Assembly (NCBI RefSeq): GCF_021245805.1
Contig: NZ_JAJJNF010000002.1
Location: 1 to 64,000, forward strand
DNA length: 64,000 nucleotides
Direction: 5' to 3'
Source of the DNA: Mangrovimonas futianensis
GTDB taxonomy: Bacteria; Bacteroidota; Bacteroidia; Flavobacteriales; Flavobacteriaceae
Shown here piece after piece: positions 42,821-51,647 of this stretch; within the stretch, counting starts at the first letter, position 1, and every line of letters starts with the position of its first letter. The notes under the pieces were generated by a model. The model saw nothing but the letters and a program-made list of their open reading frames with translations, had not been told where the DNA came from and searched no databases. A program made the translations under genes and the position numbers.

Positions 42821-43573
42821 ATGTTAAAGATAAAAAACTTACACGCCAGCATTGAAGGCAAGGATATTTTAAAGGGAATCAATCTAGAGGTTAAACCTGG
42901 AGAGGTTCATGCTATTATGGGGCCTAATGGGTCTGGTAAAAGTACCCTAGCATCTGTAATTGCAGGTAAGGAAGATTATGAAGTAGAAGAAGGTGAGATT
43001 TTATTGAATGATGAGCCTATGGATGAACTGGGAGCTGATGAACGTGCCCATAAAGGCATCTTTTTATCCTTTCAGTACCCGGTTGAAATCCCAGGTGTAT
43101 CAGTTACCAATTTCATGAAAACGGCTATCAATGAAACCCGTAAAGCTCAAGGTTTAGAAGAAATGCCAGCAAACGAAATGCTTAAAAAAATTCGTGAAAA
43201 AGCAGAACTTTTGGAAATAGATAGAAAGTTCCTATCGCGTTCTTTAAACGAAGGATTCTCGGGTGGTGAAAAGAAACGTAATGAGATTTTCCAAATGGCT
43301 ATGCTAGAACCTAAATTGGCTATTTTGGATGAAACCGATTCTGGATTGGATATCGATGCACTTCGTATTGTTGCCAATGGTGTTAACAAACTTAAGAGTA
43401 AGGACAATGCGGTCATCGTGATTACACACTACCAAAGATTATTAGACTACATAGTGCCAGATTTTGTACATGTTCTTTACAATGGAAAAATCGTAAAATC
43501 TGGTTCCAAAGAATTGGCTCATGAGTTAGAAGCCAAAGGTTACGATTGGATTAAGGAAGAAGTAGGTGCATAG
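42821..43573 (+). CDS. sufC: Fe-S cluster assembly ATPase SufC
   Basis: A 250-residue ABC-type ATPase of the SufBCD scaffold; ATP-driven dimerisation reshapes SufB/SufD during cluster assembly. Walker A is GPNGSGKSTL (about residues 34-43), the signature is FSGGEKKRNE (about 146-155), Walker B is LAILDETDSGLD (about 165-176), and the H-loop is VITHYQRLL (about 204-212). It is typical in length. A short gap of 91 bp to sufD contains a 22-codon open frame of doubtful value. Confidence 0.96.
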   Translation: MLKIKNLHASIEGKDILKGINLEVKPGEVHAIMGPNGSGKSTLASVIAGKEDYEVEEGEILLNDEPMDELGADERAHKGIFLSFQYPVEIPGVSVTNFMKTAINETRKAQGLEEMPANEMLKKIREKAELLEIDRKFLSRSLNEGFSGGEKKRNEIFQMAMLEPKLAILDETDSGLDIDALRIVANGVNKLKSKDNAVIVITHYQRLLDYIVPDFVHVLYNGKIVKSGSKELAHELEAKGYDWIKEEVGA

Positions 43574-43664
43574 CACTGATGAAAAACGTAAAACGTCAAG
43601 AAGTTGAAGCAGAAAATAGACCAAATTTTAGCTTTCAAACTTTTTAACATTGCAACTTATACAA

Positions 43665-44978
43665 ATGGATTTAAAAGATAAATTAGTGTCCTCATTTTTT
43701 GCTGTCGAAGATTATTTGGAAGACAGCTCTCCTCTTCACGAGATAAGAAATGAGGCCATCAAGAATTTTGAACAACAAGGGTTTCCAACAAAAAAACAAG
43801 AAGCTTGGAAATATACCTCACTCAACAGTGTTTTAAAACACAATTACAGTTTATTCCCAAAGCAAGAGACTGCCGTTGAGTATCATGCGATCAAGCCCTA
43901 TTTGATTCATGATATTGACACCTTCAAAATCATCTTTATTGACGGGAAATATTCGTCCCATTTGTCCCAAACCACACACGAGGGAATGGATGTCTGCCTT
44001 ATGTCAGCAGCGCTATCAAAGCCTAAGTACCGCATCATGATTGAAAACTATTTCAACAAGGCGGCCAATAAAGAAAGTTTGACCTCATTGAATACAGCAT
44101 TTGCTACAGAAGGCGCTTTTATTCATATTCCTAAAAACAAACTGGTTCAAAAACCAATACAAATAGTTCATTTCTCTACAGGTTCTGAAGCTTCTTTGAT
44201 GTTACAACCTCGCAACTTAATTGTTGTAGATGAAAATTCGCATGTTCAAATCATCGAAAGACACCAAAGCTTAACAGACAACCCGGTTTTGACTAACAGT
44301 GTTACTGAAATTTTCACCAATAAGAGAGCTATTGTTGACTATTATAAAATTCAGAACGATAATCTGAATGCGTCTTTAATTGATAACACGTTTATCAAAC
44401 AAAAACAAGAAAGTATTGCCTCAGTTCACACGTTTTCTTTTGGAGGAAACGTAACAAGAAATAATCTTAATTTCTACCAACACGGGGAACGAATCGATTC
44501 TACCTTAAAGGGAATTACCATTATTGGAGACAAGCAACATGTAGATCACAATACCCTTGTTCATCACATAGAGCCTAATTGTGAAAGCCACCAGGATTAC
44601 AAAGGAATTTTTGGGGATCGATCTACAGGTGTTTTCAACGGGAAAGTGATTGTTGAAAAAGAAGCGCAAAAAACAAATGCCTACCAAGCCAATAATAACA
44701 TTTTGGCAGATGACAAAGCTACAATTAACACCAAACCACAACTTGAGATTTTTGCTGATGATGTAAAATGTTCTCACGGTTGTACTATTGGTCAGTTGGA
44801 TGAAGAAGCGCTATTCTACTTGAAATCTCGTGGAATTCCAGAAAAAGAGGCAAGAGCACTTTTGATGTTTGCTTTTAGTAACACGGTATTGGAATCTGTC
44901 AAAATCAACGAAATTAAAAGAAGAATCACCAAACTCATAGCCAAAAAGCTTGGGGTGAATATTGGGTTTGATTTATAA
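43665..44978 (+). CDS. sufD: Fe-S cluster assembly protein SufD
   Basis: About 437 residues from ATG 43665 (MDLKDKLVSSFF); an in-frame TTG upstream at 43650 is less likely. SufD pairs with SufB in the SufBC2D scaffold and helps iron entry. The N-terminus has KKQEAWKYTSLNSVL (about residues 43-57). The beta-helix core includes VVDENSHVQIIERHQS and TLVHHIEPNCESHQDYKGIFGDRSTGVFNGKV in overlapping parts. The C-terminal segment is KTNAYQANNNILADDKATINTKPQLEIFADDVKCSHGCTIGQLDEEALFYLKSRGIP, quoted only as landmarks KCSHGCTIG and LKSRGIP. Its stop is 9 bp before sufS. Confidence 0.95.
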   Translation: MDLKDKLVSSFFAVEDYLEDSSPLHEIRNEAIKNFEQQGFPTKKQEAWKYTSLNSVLKHNYSLFPKQETAVEYHAIKPYLIHDIDTFKIIFIDGKYSSHLSQTTHEGMDVCLMSAALSKPKYRIMIENYFNKAANKESLTSLNTAFATEGAFIHIPKNKLVQKPIQIVHFSTGSEASLMLQPRNLIVVDENSHVQIIERHQSLTDNPVLTNSVTEIFTNKRAIVDYYKIQNDNLNASLIDNTFIKQKQESIASVHTFSFGGNVTRNNLNFYQHGERIDSTLKGITIIGDKQHVDHNTLVHHIEPNCESHQDYKGIFGDRSTGVFNGKVIVEKEAQKTNAYQANNNILADDKATINTKPQLEIFADDVKCSHGCTIGQLDEEALFYLKSRGIPEKEARALLMFAFSNTVLESVKINEIKRRITKLIAKKLGVNIGFDL

Positions 44979-44987
44979 AATAAATTT

Positions 44988-46205
44988 ATGGCCCTAGACA
45001 TTCAGGACATAAGAAAAGATTTCCCCATTCTTTCAAGAAAAGTCAATGATAAACCCTTGGTGTATTTTGATAATGCAGCGACCTCGCAAACACCGCAACA
45101 GGTCATTGATTGTATTGTAGATTATTACAGCTCCTATAATGCCAACATTCATAGAGGCGTTCATGCATTAAGTCAAGAAGCTACCGATAAATACGAACAA
45201 GCCAGACACACCATTCAAAAGCATTTTAATGCCAAACATGCTTTTGAAATCATTATGACTTCTGGAACTACCCATGGTATTAATTTGGTTGCCAATGGGT
45301 TTTCTGCTTTGTTAAAATCGGGAGACGAAATCATAGTCTCCGCCTTAGAGCATCACAGTAACATTGTACCGTGGCAAATGCTTTGTGAACGTACAGGAGC
45401 TATTCTTAAGGTCATCCCAATGAACAATGAAGGTGAATTGGTCATTGAACAATTTGAAAACTTACTTACTGATAAAACCAAATTGGTATTTGTAAATCAT
45501 ATATCGAATGCCTTGGGAACTATCAATCCTATTGAACATATCATTCAAAAGGCACACGAAGTTGGAGCAGCGGTATTGGTAGATGGCGCCCAAGCCTGTC
45601 CCCATATTCAAGTTGATGTACAAGCTTTGGATGTAGATTTCTATGTGGCTTCTGCCCATAAAATGTGTGGGCCAACAGGTGTAGGCATACTGTATGGAAA
45701 AGAAACATGGTTAAATAAATTACCCCCCTATCAAGGTGGTGGCGAGATGATTGCCGAAGTTACTTTTGAGAAAACAACCTACGCAGATCTGCCACATAAA
45801 TTTGAAGCTGGAACGCCAAACATTTGTGGTGGCATTGCTTTTGGGGCTGCCGTAGATTACTTAAATCAAATAGGTTTAGAAAATATTGAAGCTTACGAAC
45901 ATGAACTTTTGGTTTATGCGACTGAAAAGCTTTTAGAAATTGAAGGTCTGAAAATATATGGGACTTCAAAACATAAAACATCGGTGATTTCATTTAATCT
46001 AGAAGGAATCCATCCTTATGATGTAGGAACCATCTTAGATAAAATGGGAATTGCTGTTCGCACAGGACACCATTGTGCCCAACCGATCATGGACTATTTC
46101 AAAATTCCTGGAACAGTAAGGGCATCTTTTGCTTTTTACAATAAGTTTGAAGAAATTGACCAACTGGTCGAGGGGGTAAAAAAAGCTCAGATGATGCTGT
46201 CGTGA
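44988..46205 (+). CDS. sufS: Cysteine desulfurase SufS
   Basis: A 405-residue pyridoxal-phosphate enzyme that takes sulfur from cysteine as a persulfide for Fe-S assembly, handing it to SufE. The PLP-binding Lys is in ASAHKMCGPTGVG (about residue 225), and the active-site Cys is in RTGHHCAQPIM (about 364). The YFDNAATSQTP start (about 26-36) and SALEHHSNIVPWQ (about 122-134) are typical of group II desulfurases. It is the last of the contiguous suf genes; sufE lies 2.8 kb further on after an M43 protease and two lipoprotein genes. Confidence 0.96.
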   Translation: MALDIQDIRKDFPILSRKVNDKPLVYFDNAATSQTPQQVIDCIVDYYSSYNANIHRGVHALSQEATDKYEQARHTIQKHFNAKHAFEIIMTSGTTHGINLVANGFSALLKSGDEIIVSALEHHSNIVPWQMLCERTGAILKVIPMNNEGELVIEQFENLLTDKTKLVFVNHISNALGTINPIEHIIQKAHEVGAAVLVDGAQACPHIQVDVQALDVDFYVASAHKMCGPTGVGILYGKETWLNKLPPYQGGGEMIAEVTFEKTTYADLPHKFEAGTPNICGGIAFGAAVDYLNQIGLENIEAYEHELLVYATEKLLEIEGLKIYGTSKHKTSVISFNLEGIHPYDVGTILDKMGIAVRTGHHCAQPIMDYFKIPGTVRASFAFYNKFEEIDQLVEGVKKAQMMLS

Positions 46206-46250
46206 TAAATCAAGAATAAAATTAATCTATTTTCTTTTGGATTTTTTGAT

Positions 46251-46270
46251 ATTTATTTATTTATTTATTT
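46251..46270 (+). repeat. Short ATTT microsatellite
   Basis: Five perfect copies of ATTT lie in the leader region between sufS and the small lipoprotein gene, 31 bp before its ATG. Slippage here could alter spacing upstream of the gene. Confidence 0.6.
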
Positions 46271-46300
46271 AAGGTTCAATAACCTATAAACCCAAAAGCC

Positions 46301-46816
46301 ATGAGACTTTATCAAAAAACATTTGTATTAGTTTTTTTTATTCTAACTCTTTTCTCGTGTAGTGAAAATGAAAATTCAAACACAGATAAACTCCCAAAAT
46401 TAGATAATATATCTCTTCCAAACTTAAAGATTTCTGGAGAAGAAATATTTGAATTTAATATTCTTGATAAGCAACAAGCCCTAACAAAAATAGGAGAAAT
46501 TAATAATGATCTTGAAAGAGCAATTGAAGAGGACGAGTTTTTACTCATGGCCACTTATAAGATACTAGTAGATGACCAAAAAATAACTATTAGGGATTTT
46601 GAATATTTTGAAAGAAATGGTGAACATACTTCGTTTGACGGGCTTGAGGTATGGAATTGCCCTTCAGGAACAAGTCAAGTTGGTAGTAACTGTTATACGC
46701 AGTCCTGTGTAGAAGGAAATTTAGCCACCGCATTTGAAGATTTTGGATCAGGAGACACGCTGGTCATTACCGTACATCATGGTGGTCTTGCAGGCGGTGT
46801 TAAAATATGCATCTAA
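46301..46816 (+). CDS. Small lipoprotein of unknown function
   Basis: A 171-residue predicted lipoprotein (MRLYQKTFVLVFFILTLFSC, lipobox at Cys20). The mature part is acidic, with a helical stretch (NDLERAIEEDEFLLMATYKI) and a C-terminal region holding Cys residues (VWNCPSGTS, NCYTQSCVEG, VKICI) that may form disulfides in the periplasm or at the surface. No family was recognised. It follows sufS by 95 bp, with an ATTT microsatellite in the gap, and ends at a strong hairpin terminator. It may therefore be read through from suf or have its own promoter. Confidence 0.7.
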   Translation: MRLYQKTFVLVFFILTLFSCSENENSNTDKLPKLDNISLPNLKISGEEIFEFNILDKQQALTKIGEINNDLERAIEEDEFLLMATYKILVDDQKITIRDFEYFERNGEHTSFDGLEVWNCPSGTSQVGSNCYTQSCVEGNLATAFEDFGSGDTLVITVHHGGLAGGVKICI

Positions 46817-46841
46817 AGAAAAATACCTCCATATTATTTGT

Positions 46842-46874
46842 AAAAAAGACACTTAAAATAAGTGTCTTTTTTTT
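46842..46874 (+). terminator. Terminator after the small lipoprotein gene
   Basis: AAAAGACACTT / AAGTGTCTTTT form a perfect stem followed by an eight-T run. It would also end suf operon read-through. Confidence 0.88.
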
Positions 46875-46996
46875 GATCTAAACGTGAAAATTTCAGGTCA
46901 TTCATCGAAATATCTATTATTTTTTAACATTTTTTTTAGATAGTAATCTGTTTTTTATATCTTCCGATTCACTTAATTCAAAATTTATAGAATCAG

Positions 46997-48076
46997 ATGA
47001 AAAAAGTAATTTTAAGTATGGCCGCCTTGGCCATGATTTTTGCTACTTCATGTAGTAATGACTCCAAAGAAACTATGAACAATGATCAACAGGCTAAAGT
47101 TGACATGAGTGACTTCTATCTTTACACCGATGCTGACATTGATGAGCAATCACGTGTAGCCTCTGGACAGAAATCCTGCCATTCCATGGTGAACCTAAAC
47201 CGCTTATTAAATGAGAATCCAGGTTTAGAACAAACAATGTATGATATAGAATACAATTTAAGAGCTGCCATAGCTGCTAAAAAGCCAGATGGCGCCGGAA
47301 ATGGAAATGGTGGTGGAAACAACGGTGGCGGTGGTACTGACCCAGATCCAGGCTTCACAGATCCAGTAAGCATCCCTGTTGTAGTGAATATCATAGAGCA
47401 ATATTCTAATCAAGTGACAACTCAACAGATCAACTCGCAAATAGCTGTTTTAAATGAGGATTTCAACAATAACAACTCAAACACAAGTGGTGTACCTTCT
47501 GAATTTTCTGGTGATGTAGCAGATTGTGGTATCTCCTTTACACTTCATGCTGTAAATAGAGTTGTTAGCACCCAATCCTCTTGGGGAACTAATGATGCTA
47601 TGAAGCACAGTAGTCAAGGAGGAATAGATGTAACAGATCCTTCTACCTATTTAAATATTTGGGTATGTGAAATTGGTGGTGGAATTTTAGGTTACGCTCA
47701 ATTTCCAGGAGGACCTTCTTCAACTGATGGTGTTGTAATTGGAACTGATTTCTTTGGTGAAAATGCTGCTGGAGGCGTTTATGGCCATGGTAGAACAGCA
47801 ACTCACGAAGTAGGTCACTGGTTAAACTTACGTCATATCTGGGGTGATGGTCAATGTAAGCAAGATGATTTTGTACAGGACACACCTCCATCAAATGGAC
47901 CTAACTATGGTTGTCCTTCTTATCCAACCGTAAATTGTCAAACAGCAGATATGACTATGAACTACATGGATTATGTCTATGATGATTGTATGTATATGTT
48001 TACGAATGGTCAAAATACTAGAATGAGAGCTTTGTTTGAGTCTGGTGGAGCTAGAGCTTCATTGGCAGGAAACTAA
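46997..48076 (+). CDS. M43 family zinc metalloprotease (pappalysin/cytophagalysin-like)
   Basis: A 359-residue predicted lipoprotein (MKKVILSMAALAMIFATSC, acceptor Cys19) with a Gly-rich linker (GAGNGNGGGNNGGGGTDPDPG, about residues 98-118). The protease domain (about 120-355) carries the metzincin zinc motif HEVGHWLNLRHIWG (about 268-281) and the Met-turn in ADMTMNYMDYVYD (about 319-331). The QINSQIAVLNEDFNN segment is typical of M43B proteases. Conserved Cys in the C-terminal part probably form disulfides. It lacks the T9SS sorting domain seen in many secreted relatives, so it is likely tethered at the membrane. It sits between two terminators (46842-46874 and 48096-48123), so it is monocistronic. 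Confidence 0.9.
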   Translation: MKKVILSMAALAMIFATSCSNDSKETMNNDQQAKVDMSDFYLYTDADIDEQSRVASGQKSCHSMVNLNRLLNENPGLEQTMYDIEYNLRAAIAAKKPDGAGNGNGGGNNGGGGTDPDPGFTDPVSIPVVVNIIEQYSNQVTTQQINSQIAVLNEDFNNNNSNTSGVPSEFSGDVADCGISFTLHAVNRVVSTQSSWGTNDAMKHSSQGGIDVTDPSTYLNIWVCEIGGGILGYAQFPGGPSSTDGVVIGTDFFGENAAGGVYGHGRTATHEVGHWLNLRHIWGDGQCKQDDFVQDTPPSNGPNYGCPSYPTVNCQTADMTMNYMDYVYDDCMYMFTNGQNTRMRALFESGGARASLAGN

Positions 48077-48095
48077 GATTCTTCTCATAAATATT

Positions 48096-48123
48096 AAAAG
48101 CGCTCAAAATAGAGCGCTTTTTT
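48096..48123 (+). terminator. Terminator after the M43 protease gene
   Basis: AAAAGCGCTC / GAGCGCTTTT form a GC-rich stem with a 6-nt loop, followed by T7. Confidence 0.88.
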
Positions 48124-48147
48124 ATTTACCATAGCTTTCACATTCAG

Positions 48148-48177
48148 TTTGGCTTCTTTTTTGTAATATTAGTTTTG
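48148..48177 (+). promoter_or_regulatory. Full Bacteroidota-type promoter of the META lipoprotein gene
   Basis: TTTG (48148-48151), an 18-nt spacer and TAGTTTTG (48170-48177) match the TTTG-N17..19-TAnnTTTG promoter of Bacteroidota. The ATG follows 19 nt downstream. Confidence 0.65.
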
Positions 48178-48196
48178 AAACACTAAAAAGATACTA

Positions 48197-48976
48197 ATGA
48201 AACTTCTTTATATCATATGCTTTTCACTTATTTTCAATGCTTGTGGAAGCGCCAAGGAAACTGCTACCATGATTAGCGGAACTTATGAAATTTCAACTAT
48301 TGATGGTTTAACCACATTACCTTCAAAACTAACTATGGAGTTTAATGATGAAAACAAAATGGTTTCTGGTTTTGCGGGATGCAACAGGTTTACGGGCAAT
48401 TATAAGACATCAGACAAAAAGTTGAATTTTGGTCCATTAGCAACAACCAAAAAACTCTGCCCAGGAGAAGGGATGAAAGTTGAAGATCATTTCCTGAAAT
48501 TATTGGATCAGGTAAAAAATTATGAATTCAAGAATAACACCTTATACCTAAAAGATGAGGATAACAAAACCCTTATTATAGCCAATCAAATTAAGGTTTC
48601 CAATCAAAAAACAATGACACAAAACCCATACATTCTAGAATATTCTGCTACAACAAGAGGTTCCTTTTTGAAAGTGACCTTGAATGACAATTCGATTAGT
48701 TATCAAAAAACAAGGGGAGGACTTCCTTCCAGTAAAGAACTTAATTTGGAGGCTTTATCCTCCATTTTAGAAAAAGCTAATAAATTGGAATTAGAAGAAT
48801 TAAAAAACCTTGAGGTTCCTTCTAAGGATCATCAATTTGATGGAGCACTCCTTGCTACCTTGAAAATAACCAAGAATGGAGAAACCTTTCAAACTCCCGC
48901 TTTTGACCACGGGAATCCCCCAGAAGAAATTGCCGATTTAGTTAATGAAATGTTATCGTTTGTTGAAAAACCCTAA
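48197..48976 (+). CDS. META domain lipoprotein
   Basis: A 259-residue predicted lipoprotein (MKLLYIICFSLIFNAC, lipobox at Cys16). Residues of about 25-135 form a META/HslJ-type domain: ISGTYEIS, MVSGFAGCNRFTGNYK with the family's typical G-x-x-G-C-N-x-F/Y-x-G motif, GPLATTKKLCPG, and NNTLYLKDEDNKTLI. The C-terminal half (about 140-259) is a second beta-rich domain beginning YILEYSATTRGSFLKV; its family was not identified. The promoter at 48148-48177 is the best in the window. It ends 25 bp before the sufE region but has its own promoter there. Function unknown; META proteins in other bacteria link to heat or acid stress and motility. Confidence 0.85.
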   Translation: MKLLYIICFSLIFNACGSAKETATMISGTYEISTIDGLTTLPSKLTMEFNDENKMVSGFAGCNRFTGNYKTSDKKLNFGPLATTKKLCPGEGMKVEDHFLKLLDQVKNYEFKNNTLYLKDEDNKTLIIANQIKVSNQKTMTQNPYILEYSATTRGSFLKVTLNDNSISYQKTRGGLPSSKELNLEALSSILEKANKLELEELKNLEVPSKDHQFDGALLATLKITKNGETFQTPAFDHGNPPEEIADLVNEMLSFVEKP

Positions 48977-49004
48977 TTTATTCAAATAGGTATGTTTCAA
49001 GTTG

Positions 49005-49012
49005 TATTTTTG
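49005..49012 (+). promoter_or_regulatory. Promoter -7 element of sufE
   Basis: TATTTTTG, an exact TAnnTTTG match, lies 16 nt before the GTG at 49029. Because it lies within the longest possible reading frame, it shows that the true sufE start is downstream of it. Confidence 0.5.
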
Positions 49013-49028
49013 CACAAAACAATTGGTC

Positions 49029-49451
49029 GTGAGCATTAAAAATATTCAACAAGATATTATTGAAGAGTTTTCCATGTTTGATGATTGGGAAGAGCGTTAT
49101 CAATATATGATAGATTTGGGAAAATCGCTTCCGCTTATAGATGAAAAATTTAAAACGGAAGACCACTTAATAAAAGGCTGTCAAAGTAGAGTGTGGGTAA
49201 ACGCTGAACTGAAAGATGACAAAGTTTTGTTTACAGCAGATAGCGACGCCATCATTACCAAGGGAATTATTGCCATCCTCATTAGGGTTTTCTCTAATCA
49301 AAATCCAAAAGACATCATTGAGGCGGATACTGAATTTATTGATGAAATTGGATTAAAAGAGCACCTCTCTCCCACTAGGGCCAACGGTTTGGTTAGTATG
49401 ATAAAACAACTGAAAATGTATGCTATTGCATACCAAACACAATTAAGTTAA
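49029..49451 (+). CDS. sufE: Cysteine desulfuration protein SufE
   Basis: About 140 residues from GTG 49029 (translated MSIKNIQQDIIEEF), which aligns with normal SufE starts. The longer frame to TTG 49002 would run through the TATTTTTG promoter element and is rejected. SufE accepts persulfide sulfur from SufS and passes it to SufB. The active Cys is in IKGCQSRVW (about residue 51). Other family motifs are FSMFDDWEERYQYMIDLGK, ITKGIIAILIRVFSNQ and LSPTRANGL. It starts a second suf unit with the DUF59 gene 2 bp downstream. Confidence 0.93.
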   Translation: MSIKNIQQDIIEEFSMFDDWEERYQYMIDLGKSLPLIDEKFKTEDHLIKGCQSRVWVNAELKDDKVLFTADSDAIITKGIIAILIRVFSNQNPKDIIEADTEFIDEIGLKEHLSPTRANGLVSMIKQLKMYAIAYQTQLS

Positions 49452-49453
49452 GT

Positions 49454-49780
49454 ATGAGCGATTCCACTATAGATACAAATGCTCTCGGAGAACAGATAGT
49501 CAAGGTTTTAAAAACTATTTTTGACCCTGAAATTCCAGTAGACATATATGAATTGGGATTAATTTATGATGTCTTTGTCAATGAAGATTATGACGTTAAA
49601 ATCCTGATGACCTTAACCACTCCCAACTGCCCAGTTGCAGAAACATTACCCATGGAAGTGGAGGAAAAAATAAAATCATTAGATCAGGTTAATAGTGCAG
49701 AGGTAGAAATCACTTTTGACCCACCTTGGAGCCAAGATTTAATGAGTGAAGAAGCAAAATTAGAGCTAGGGATGCTTTAA
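49454..49780 (+). CDS. sufT: DUF59 Fe-S assembly protein (SufT/MIP18-like)
   Basis: A 108-residue MIP18/DUF59 protein of the PaaD/SufT group, which helps mature Fe-S enzymes. Landmarks are VLKTIFDPEIPVDIYELGLIYD (about residues 16-37, quoted in parts as FDPEIPVDIYELGL), MTLTTPNCPVAETLP with the conserved Cys (about 57-60) and EITFDPPWSQDLMSEEA (about 83-99). It starts 2 bp after sufE. The gene symbol is based on family and context. Confidence 0.9.
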   Translation: MSDSTIDTNALGEQIVKVLKTIFDPEIPVDIYELGLIYDVFVNEDYDVKILMTLTTPNCPVAETLPMEVEEKIKSLDQVNSAEVEITFDPPWSQDLMSEEAKLELGML

Positions 49781-49793
49781 TATCATTCTTTGA

Positions 49794-51629
49794 ATGCCCA
49801 GACATATACCAAAATCCTTACAAGAGGATCAAAAAACTAATTTAAAATCGTCTTTTAACGCCTTAGCTTACATTCCACGGTTCTTCAAAGAAATCTGGAA
49901 TGTAAACAAAGGATTGTTTTTATGGACAGCGGTTTGCCGGTTAATAGGAGCATTATTACCCGTTATTATCCTTTGGGTAGGCAAACTGATTATTGACGAA
50001 ATTGTCACCCAAACCAATCTTGAAATTACAGATTATAGTCAACTCTGGACTTATGTAATTATTGAGTTTATTCTGGTCATCCTTTCTGACCTGATTAGTC
50101 GTGCTATTTCCCTAACCGATGGTCTTTTAGGGGACGAATACAATATTGCCACTTCTGTCAAAATCATTAAAAAAACACATCAAGTAGATATCAGTCTTTT
50201 AGAAAACTCTGAATTCTATGACAAACTGGAACGTGCCAGAACGCAAACCACAGGCAGGGTTGGATTGATGTCAAATGTTTTGGGACAAGCTCAAGGATTG
50301 ATTTCCATCATATCCTTAGTAGCTGGTTTGATTTATTTTGAGCCTTTATTAATCATCCTTTTGGTTTTAAGTATTATCCCTTCATTTATCAATGAAGTTA
50401 AATTTAGTCAGCAACAATATTCCTTAGCTAGAAGTTGGACTTCAGAGCGCCGTGAATTGGACTATTTGAGATACATTGGAGCCAATGACAAAACGGCCAA
50501 AGAAATCAAACTCTTTGGACTTACAGATTTTCTGGTTAATCGTTTTTCAACACTTTCCCATTTATACTACAAACTGAATAGAAAACTTGCCATCAAACGG
50601 TCTTCTTACGGCTTTTTATTTAATGTTTTAGGGTCGCTAAGTTATTATGCAGCCTATGTATTTATCATCTACAGAGTGCTTTCAGGGGTCATCACTCTGG
50701 GTGAATTGACCTTTCTTTCAGGGTCTTTCAATAGATTAACCAAGAACCTTCAAGATTTCTTCTCTCGATTTACAAGAATATCAGAAAGCGCCTTATACCT
50801 TAAGGATTATTTTGATTTCATTGATATTTCCATTTCTTCAACGACTGAAGAAGAGATACCTCTTCCCCAAAAAATAGAAACCGGATTCGAATTCAGAAAC
50901 GTTCATTTTTCATACCCAGAATCGGAAATCGAAATTTTAAAGGGAATCGACTTCCAGCTAAAAGCAGGAGAAAAACTTGCCTTCGTAGGCCAGAATGGCG
51001 CCGGAAAAACGACCTTAATCAAATTACTTTTGAGATTCTACGAACCTACCTCTGGAGAAATCTTGCTAGATGGAATAAATATCAACCGTTTCAAAAAAGC
51101 AGATTACCAAGAGTATTTTGGTGTGATTTTTCAAGACTTTTTCAAATATGAATTTACGCTCAAAGAAAATATTGCGATTGGAGATATTGAGGAGCTTGAA
51201 AACCAAAATAAAATAGAAAATGCCGCCCTGTTAAGTTTGGCCAATGAAGTGGTTGATTCCCTAGTGGATGGCTATGAGCAACAATTAGGAAAACGATTTG
51301 TAAGTGGTATGGAATTATCTGGTGGACAGTGGCAGAAAGTAGCCTTAGCCAGAGCCTATATGAAAGATGCCAAGGTTATGATTTTAGACGAACCTACCTC
51401 CGCATTGGATGCTAGAGCAGAGAGTGATGTTTTTGAACGCTTTATAGGATTGACCAAAGGAAAAACCAGCATCATCATTTCCCATAGATTCAGCACAGTA
51501 AGACAAGCTGATCGCATTCTGGTTCTAGAAGAGGGTAAAGTATTAGAAATAGGCACTCACGAGGAATTGATGACGAATCAAAAACTGTATGCCGAACTGT
51601 TTACATTGCAAGCGGAAGGCTATAAGTAA
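49794..51629 (+). CDS. ABC transporter, fused permease and ATPase
   Basis: A 611-residue half-transporter of the ABC exporter type: an N-terminal six-helix membrane domain (about residues 30-330) and a nucleotide-binding domain (about 360-605). Walker A is GQNGAGKTTLIK (about 401-412), the signature is LSGGQWQKVALARAY (about 506-520), Walker B is VMILDEPTSALDARAE (about 526-541), and the H-loop is IIISHRFSTV. It would work as a homodimer exporting an unknown substrate. It lies 13 bp after the DUF59 gene and 18 bp before a DUF2480 gene, all on the same strand, so it is probably on the sufE transcript. A link to Fe-S metabolism is context only. Confidence 0.9.
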   Translation: MPRHIPKSLQEDQKTNLKSSFNALAYIPRFFKEIWNVNKGLFLWTAVCRLIGALLPVIILWVGKLIIDEIVTQTNLEITDYSQLWTYVIIEFILVILSDLISRAISLTDGLLGDEYNIATSVKIIKKTHQVDISLLENSEFYDKLERARTQTTGRVGLMSNVLGQAQGLISIISLVAGLIYFEPLLIILLVLSIIPSFINEVKFSQQQYSLARSWTSERRELDYLRYIGANDKTAKEIKLFGLTDFLVNRFSTLSHLYYKLNRKLAIKRSSYGFLFNVLGSLSYYAAYVFIIYRVLSGVITLGELTFLSGSFNRLTKNLQDFFSRFTRISESALYLKDYFDFIDISISSTTEEEIPLPQKIETGFEFRNVHFSYPESEIEILKGIDFQLKAGEKLAFVGQNGAGKTTLIKLLLRFYEPTSGEILLDGININRFKKADYQEYFGVIFQDFFKYEFTLKENIAIGDIEELENQNKIENAALLSLANEVVDSLVDGYEQQLGKRFVSGMELSGGQWQKVALARAYMKDAKVMILDEPTSALDARAESDVFERFIGLTKGKTSIIISHRFSTVRQADRILVLEEGKVLEIGTHEELMTNQKLYAELFTLQAEGYK

Positions 51630-51647
51630 TTTATGTAACTTTGTACC

